In this document: positions 61,040 to 64,000 of the stretch, one piece after another | Layout of the letters: every line of letters starts with the position of its first letter | How positions within the stretch are numbered: position 1 is the stretch's first letter | Assembly (NCBI GenBank): GCA_009617715.1 | Contig: VTFK01000218.1 | Location: 1-64,000, forward strand | DNA from: Plectrocnemia conspersa | Taxonomy: Eukaryota; Arthropoda; Insecta; Trichoptera; Polycentropodidae | Reading direction: 5' to 3' | DNA: 64,000 nucleotides | Made by a program: the position numbers and the translations under genes | Notes under the pieces: model-generated | Database searches by the model: none | What the model was told of the DNA's origin: nothing | What the model saw: the letters and a program-made list of their open reading frames with translations, nothing else

Positions 61040-63060
61040 TCCAATTGATTGAAAAATCTTACTCATTTTTTTAATGGAGAAATCTTTTGGCTGCTCGTGA
61101 TTTGTATATTTAATTCCTCTTCCATCGTCAGCGTCACAATCTCGATCGAATCGTCATCAGTATTATCTCCGTTGTCTACAATTACTTCGATATCTGAACT
61201 ATCTTCACTGGATAATTATCTCCATACAATTAAAGCATCTAGCTTTTTATTTATTCTTTCTTTAATTATTGGTTTCAGTACTGCAAACATTTTTAATGAT
61301 AAACTTGTATTAATCTTGGACATTTTTTCCAATAAAAGTTAATATTTACCTTATAAGGAAATAGTTCATATGATCCACATACTTGTCCACATTGTCTATA
61401 TGTTTAACCATAACATAAGTTTATAATTTTGTGAGTTTCCTTAAACATCATAGAAGCTTGGTTTGAAACCTACCTATCTTATTGATAGTTTCAGGATTAT
61501 CATTTTCGCAATCAATTTCTTCATTGTTTGTTCATCTTCGTTGGAATAATCAGTCTTTGTCAGTTTGATTTTGATTTTTTTTACTGGTATAATTTTTTCT
61601 ATTATGCCTGCACTGCACTCTCTGGAAGTTGGCCAAGGTTGGCCAAGAACGGAGCATATAGTGGGCTACTTCGGTCGAGTTCGGTTCTGCCCGCTCTAAA
61701 ATCTCTCGGTAGTTGTCCAAGATTACCGAGAACGGGAGGTAAAGTGGGGGTAATTCAGTCGACTTGGCCAACTTCGAGCGCTTCCGAACATTGCCGGCAA
61801 AATGACCGAAGTCGGAGCTGCTCTTTCGAGCACGAGCGGTAAGATACCTCCCCTTTCGCTCTCTCGCGTGTTAAGTGACGAGAGTGAGAGAGATAATGAT
61901 ATGGTGTTTCGCAAACTGAGATATAACGAGTAACTCGGTTCAATTTCAGTATGCGCGTAGGCGTCCTATGGTTAACACGCATGTCGAGCGCTGCATCGTG
62001 GTCACGTGGTCAAGTTATAATACCACATGCTTATTGGGGATTTCAACAGACTCTTACTGACATCTTTGAATATTTTAGGGCACCAAAAGGGATTAATTAT
62101 ATTTTTGATAGTATATTCCTCTAACAGATATCGTTATTATATTTTTTTCATATAAAATTAAATAATTAAAAAATAATTAGTGGTACTTAATTTTGTTTAA
62201 TAAAATCGTTTCGAATATCCTTATGTGTTTTCCTAGATCGGTTTATATAAATGTCACACCATAAAGAATTCTTATTTAGAATCGATGGCGACAAATTCTA
62301 GGATAGTCACAGATTTTTATATAGTTATTATTCCAATCGTACTACTTCAGTTGTAACTTCGGTTTGGACAACTTCCAGAGAGTGTAGTTCAGGCATTACA
62401 GCTATATGTATTGCATTTTTTATTCAAAGCACATTTTTAACTGGACTTTCACGCCCAAACTTTTGCATAACACTAGCTCCATCAGTTGTTTGATGCTAAT
62501 ATTTCGCTTTCAAAATAAATTCCAAATTCGCTCAAACGTCTTTCAACAATTTTTCGAATTTCGAGAGAATCACATTTACCTGAAATGTAAATTAGTCCTA
62601 GATTAAATATATAATTTTCAGCAATATCGTGAAATATCTTCTATTTTTTGAACTCGTCCATACATCCATTGTCAGGCTAAACCGAGCATTCGCTTCTTTT
62701 AAATCTCTTATTTTGGCAATTATTTCATTTTTTTTTCTTTTCATAAAATTGTAATATCAAGTTTATAGTATCCGATTTATTATTGGCGTAATATATTTTC
62801 AAATGGAATCACTATTCATAATCCATAAAACCATATTTAGTGGCTAGCCAGGCAGCAATTTCAGGAAGTGATTGTATTTTCACAAAATTTTCTAGTGAGG
62901 GTTGATATATTCAAATTATTTTGGTACTATTTTATCATTCCATATTTTTGGACTCTACTGCAGTATTTTTATTAATATGAATTTCTAGATGTCTTGCTAA
63001 TCAAATGCATAAGATTTCTATTTCAGCAGAAAGGCCAGTTTGAGGTCTGTTACTTGACCA
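61040..63060 (-). pseudogene. Decayed hAT transposase split by a MITE
   Basis: Minus strand, in order: RHLEIH near 62990, like the histidine end of a BED zinc finger; SLPEIAAWLATKYGF near 62850; YEKKKNEIIAKIRDLKEANA leading into RFSLTMDVWTSSKNRRYFTI at about 62690-62630, the hAT segment with the first catalytic Asp; IVERRLSEFG; VMQKFGRESPV; NAIHIAV at about 62420-62400, the CxxHxxxLAV-type block. After the MITE come EEIDCENDNPETINKI, KMFAVLKPIIKERINKK and an acidic stretch. BED-finger hAT transposases have this order. The C-terminal dimerisation motif was not found. Frameshifts and stops show it is inactive. Confidence 0.8.
61605..62395 (-). mobile_element. TTA-type MITE, copy inserted in the hAT pseudogene
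   Basis: Ends TGCCTGCACTGCACTCTCTG and CAGAGAGTGTAGTTCAGGCA are inverted repeats with TTA on both sides (61602-61604, 62396-62398). It is 791 bp and matches the 46852-48187 copy in opposite orientation, lacking the hAT MITE. Removing it with one TTA joins the hAT frame without a stop (…AVIEKIIPVKK…), which confirms the borders. Internal features include CAGTCGACTTGGCCAACTT and CACGTGGTCAAGTTATAATA. No open frame of its own. Confidence 0.88.
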
Positions 63061-64000
63061 ACATTTTGACCTATACTAAAATATTCAGAACAATCCCTAG
63101 AATATTAATTATATATTTTTTTAATGAAATTAACAGAACTCTGTCAAGTTTTTTGCGACACGTACATGTGCCGATTTAAATCCTTAGGTTTTATTATTTC
63201 TACGAAGCTTAAGTCAGTATTCAAAGGCGCCGCGGATATAATGTGTCACGTAAGTGACGCTCTATCGAGTTTGTGTATCAAGAACGAGGCTGTTGTTGCA
63301 CGAGCGACTCTGAAATAGACGCCGGTCGTGCGACGTTTTCCGAAGCGCTCTCTGCATTTTCCATATAGAGACTTTTCATTTCGCCGCAATAATTCAATTT
63401 GACGTTTAAAACACAATGGACGCCCTCCTTCTTAGAGCATTTTAGTAGTTGAATGATTTCGTCTTAAAGAATGGGTAAATTAAAAGGCATATTCATGTAT
63501 TAAAATTAGTTTTAAATATTATTTTTCATTTCAATGACAAAAAGGTAAAAAAAAAAGGCGTATTTACGATAAATCATTAAAATTTTACTTTTTTTTTTAA
63601 ATAAATATTAAATTTAATATGACAGACTATGGTTAAAAATTTGATTGAAATGTGTATTTTTATTTTTTAGATCATTATTTTTGCATTTAACATGTACATT
63701 ATGTAAAAAAGCATGTATAGTTTGAGCTGTAAGCTATGCGTGAATTTTTTCAGAAATTAAAATAATTCTCCTAGACGTTATAAACAATAAAGTTGAATAG
63801 CAACCTCTTTTAGAATATTTTTTTGAAATGAATATAAAATATAAAATTTCAAATATGAATATTTAAAAAATAAAATCGTCAACCGAAGACGACGACGATA
63901 TGCGGCACGCACACACGTTACTGAATATCAATAATTCGATCTAAAAAAATAATTTTGTTATATAAATCAAAACAATATGAACTATACAGTAAAAAAATAT
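63061..64000. other. Noncoding with a GC-richer patch
   Basis: 63200-63440 is GC-richer (for example GGCGCCGCGG and GACGCCGGTCGTGCG). The rest is AT-rich with A and T runs. No gene. Confidence 0.55.

Noticed and set aside
61528..61982. Open frames of 63-104 codons on both strands
   Set aside because: They run across the border of the TTA-type MITE and the hAT pseudogene in the wrong strand or frame.
1..64000. CRISPR array or bacterial operon
   Set aside because: No regularly spaced short repeats with unique spacers, no ribosome-binding-site-led open frames; composition and transposons are eukaryotic.

Overview
The window looks like insect nuclear DNA, probably deep inside a giant intron or a gene desert of a developmental gene. 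It is very AT-rich and has no long open reading frame. It carries a short TTAGG tract (the common insect telomere unit) and decayed transposons of kinds common in insects: Tigger/pogo, mariner, hAT, a Jockey/CR1-like LINE and an LTR-like repeat. The insect order cannot be fixed from this sequence. No complete protein-coding gene, rRNA or convincing tRNA was found.

The most interesting host signal is a pair of apparent recursive-splicing (ratchet) sites on the + strand, at 1703/1704 and 31692/31693. Each is ten T's followed by GTTACAG directly abutting GTAATGA, so a 3' splice site runs straight into a 5' splice site; the two are identical over 24 nt. Each is followed 34 or 35 nt later by a perfect GTAAGT donor, which is the layout of a ratchet point with a short cryptic exon. 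Weaker sites of the same type lie at 21633/21634 and 44810/44811. If real, they mean one + strand intron longer than 30 kb crosses most of the window. A minus-strand candidate first coding exon lies at 35393-35597.

Layout: 1-8.3 kb is noncoding with the first ratchet site and GC-richer blocks. From 8.3 to 14.7 kb there are Tigger remnants, one interrupted by an LTR-like insertion. From 16 to 18 kb there is a hAT fragment and a three-copy diverged direct repeat. From 20 to 35 kb there is mostly noncoding DNA with GC-richer islands, a block with two perfect TCF motifs, a duplicated block carrying octamer sites, and the second strong ratchet site. From 38.8 to 40.4 kb there is a mariner pseudogene and a second LTR-like copy. 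From 42.8 to 44.7 kb a Tigger element is interrupted by a LINE fragment. From 45.8 to 48.2 kb there is a TTA-targeting MITE with a hAT MITE inside it, followed by a near-perfect 850-bp tandem duplication. The rest is noncoding except for transposon fragments at 50.7, 54.8 and 58 kb, and a decayed hAT transposase at 61-63 kb that itself holds a second TTA-type MITE.

The nested elements allow a relative chronology. The GC-richer islands of 200-600 bp in the AT-rich background are the best candidates for conserved regulatory DNA, but this cannot be tested without other genomes.
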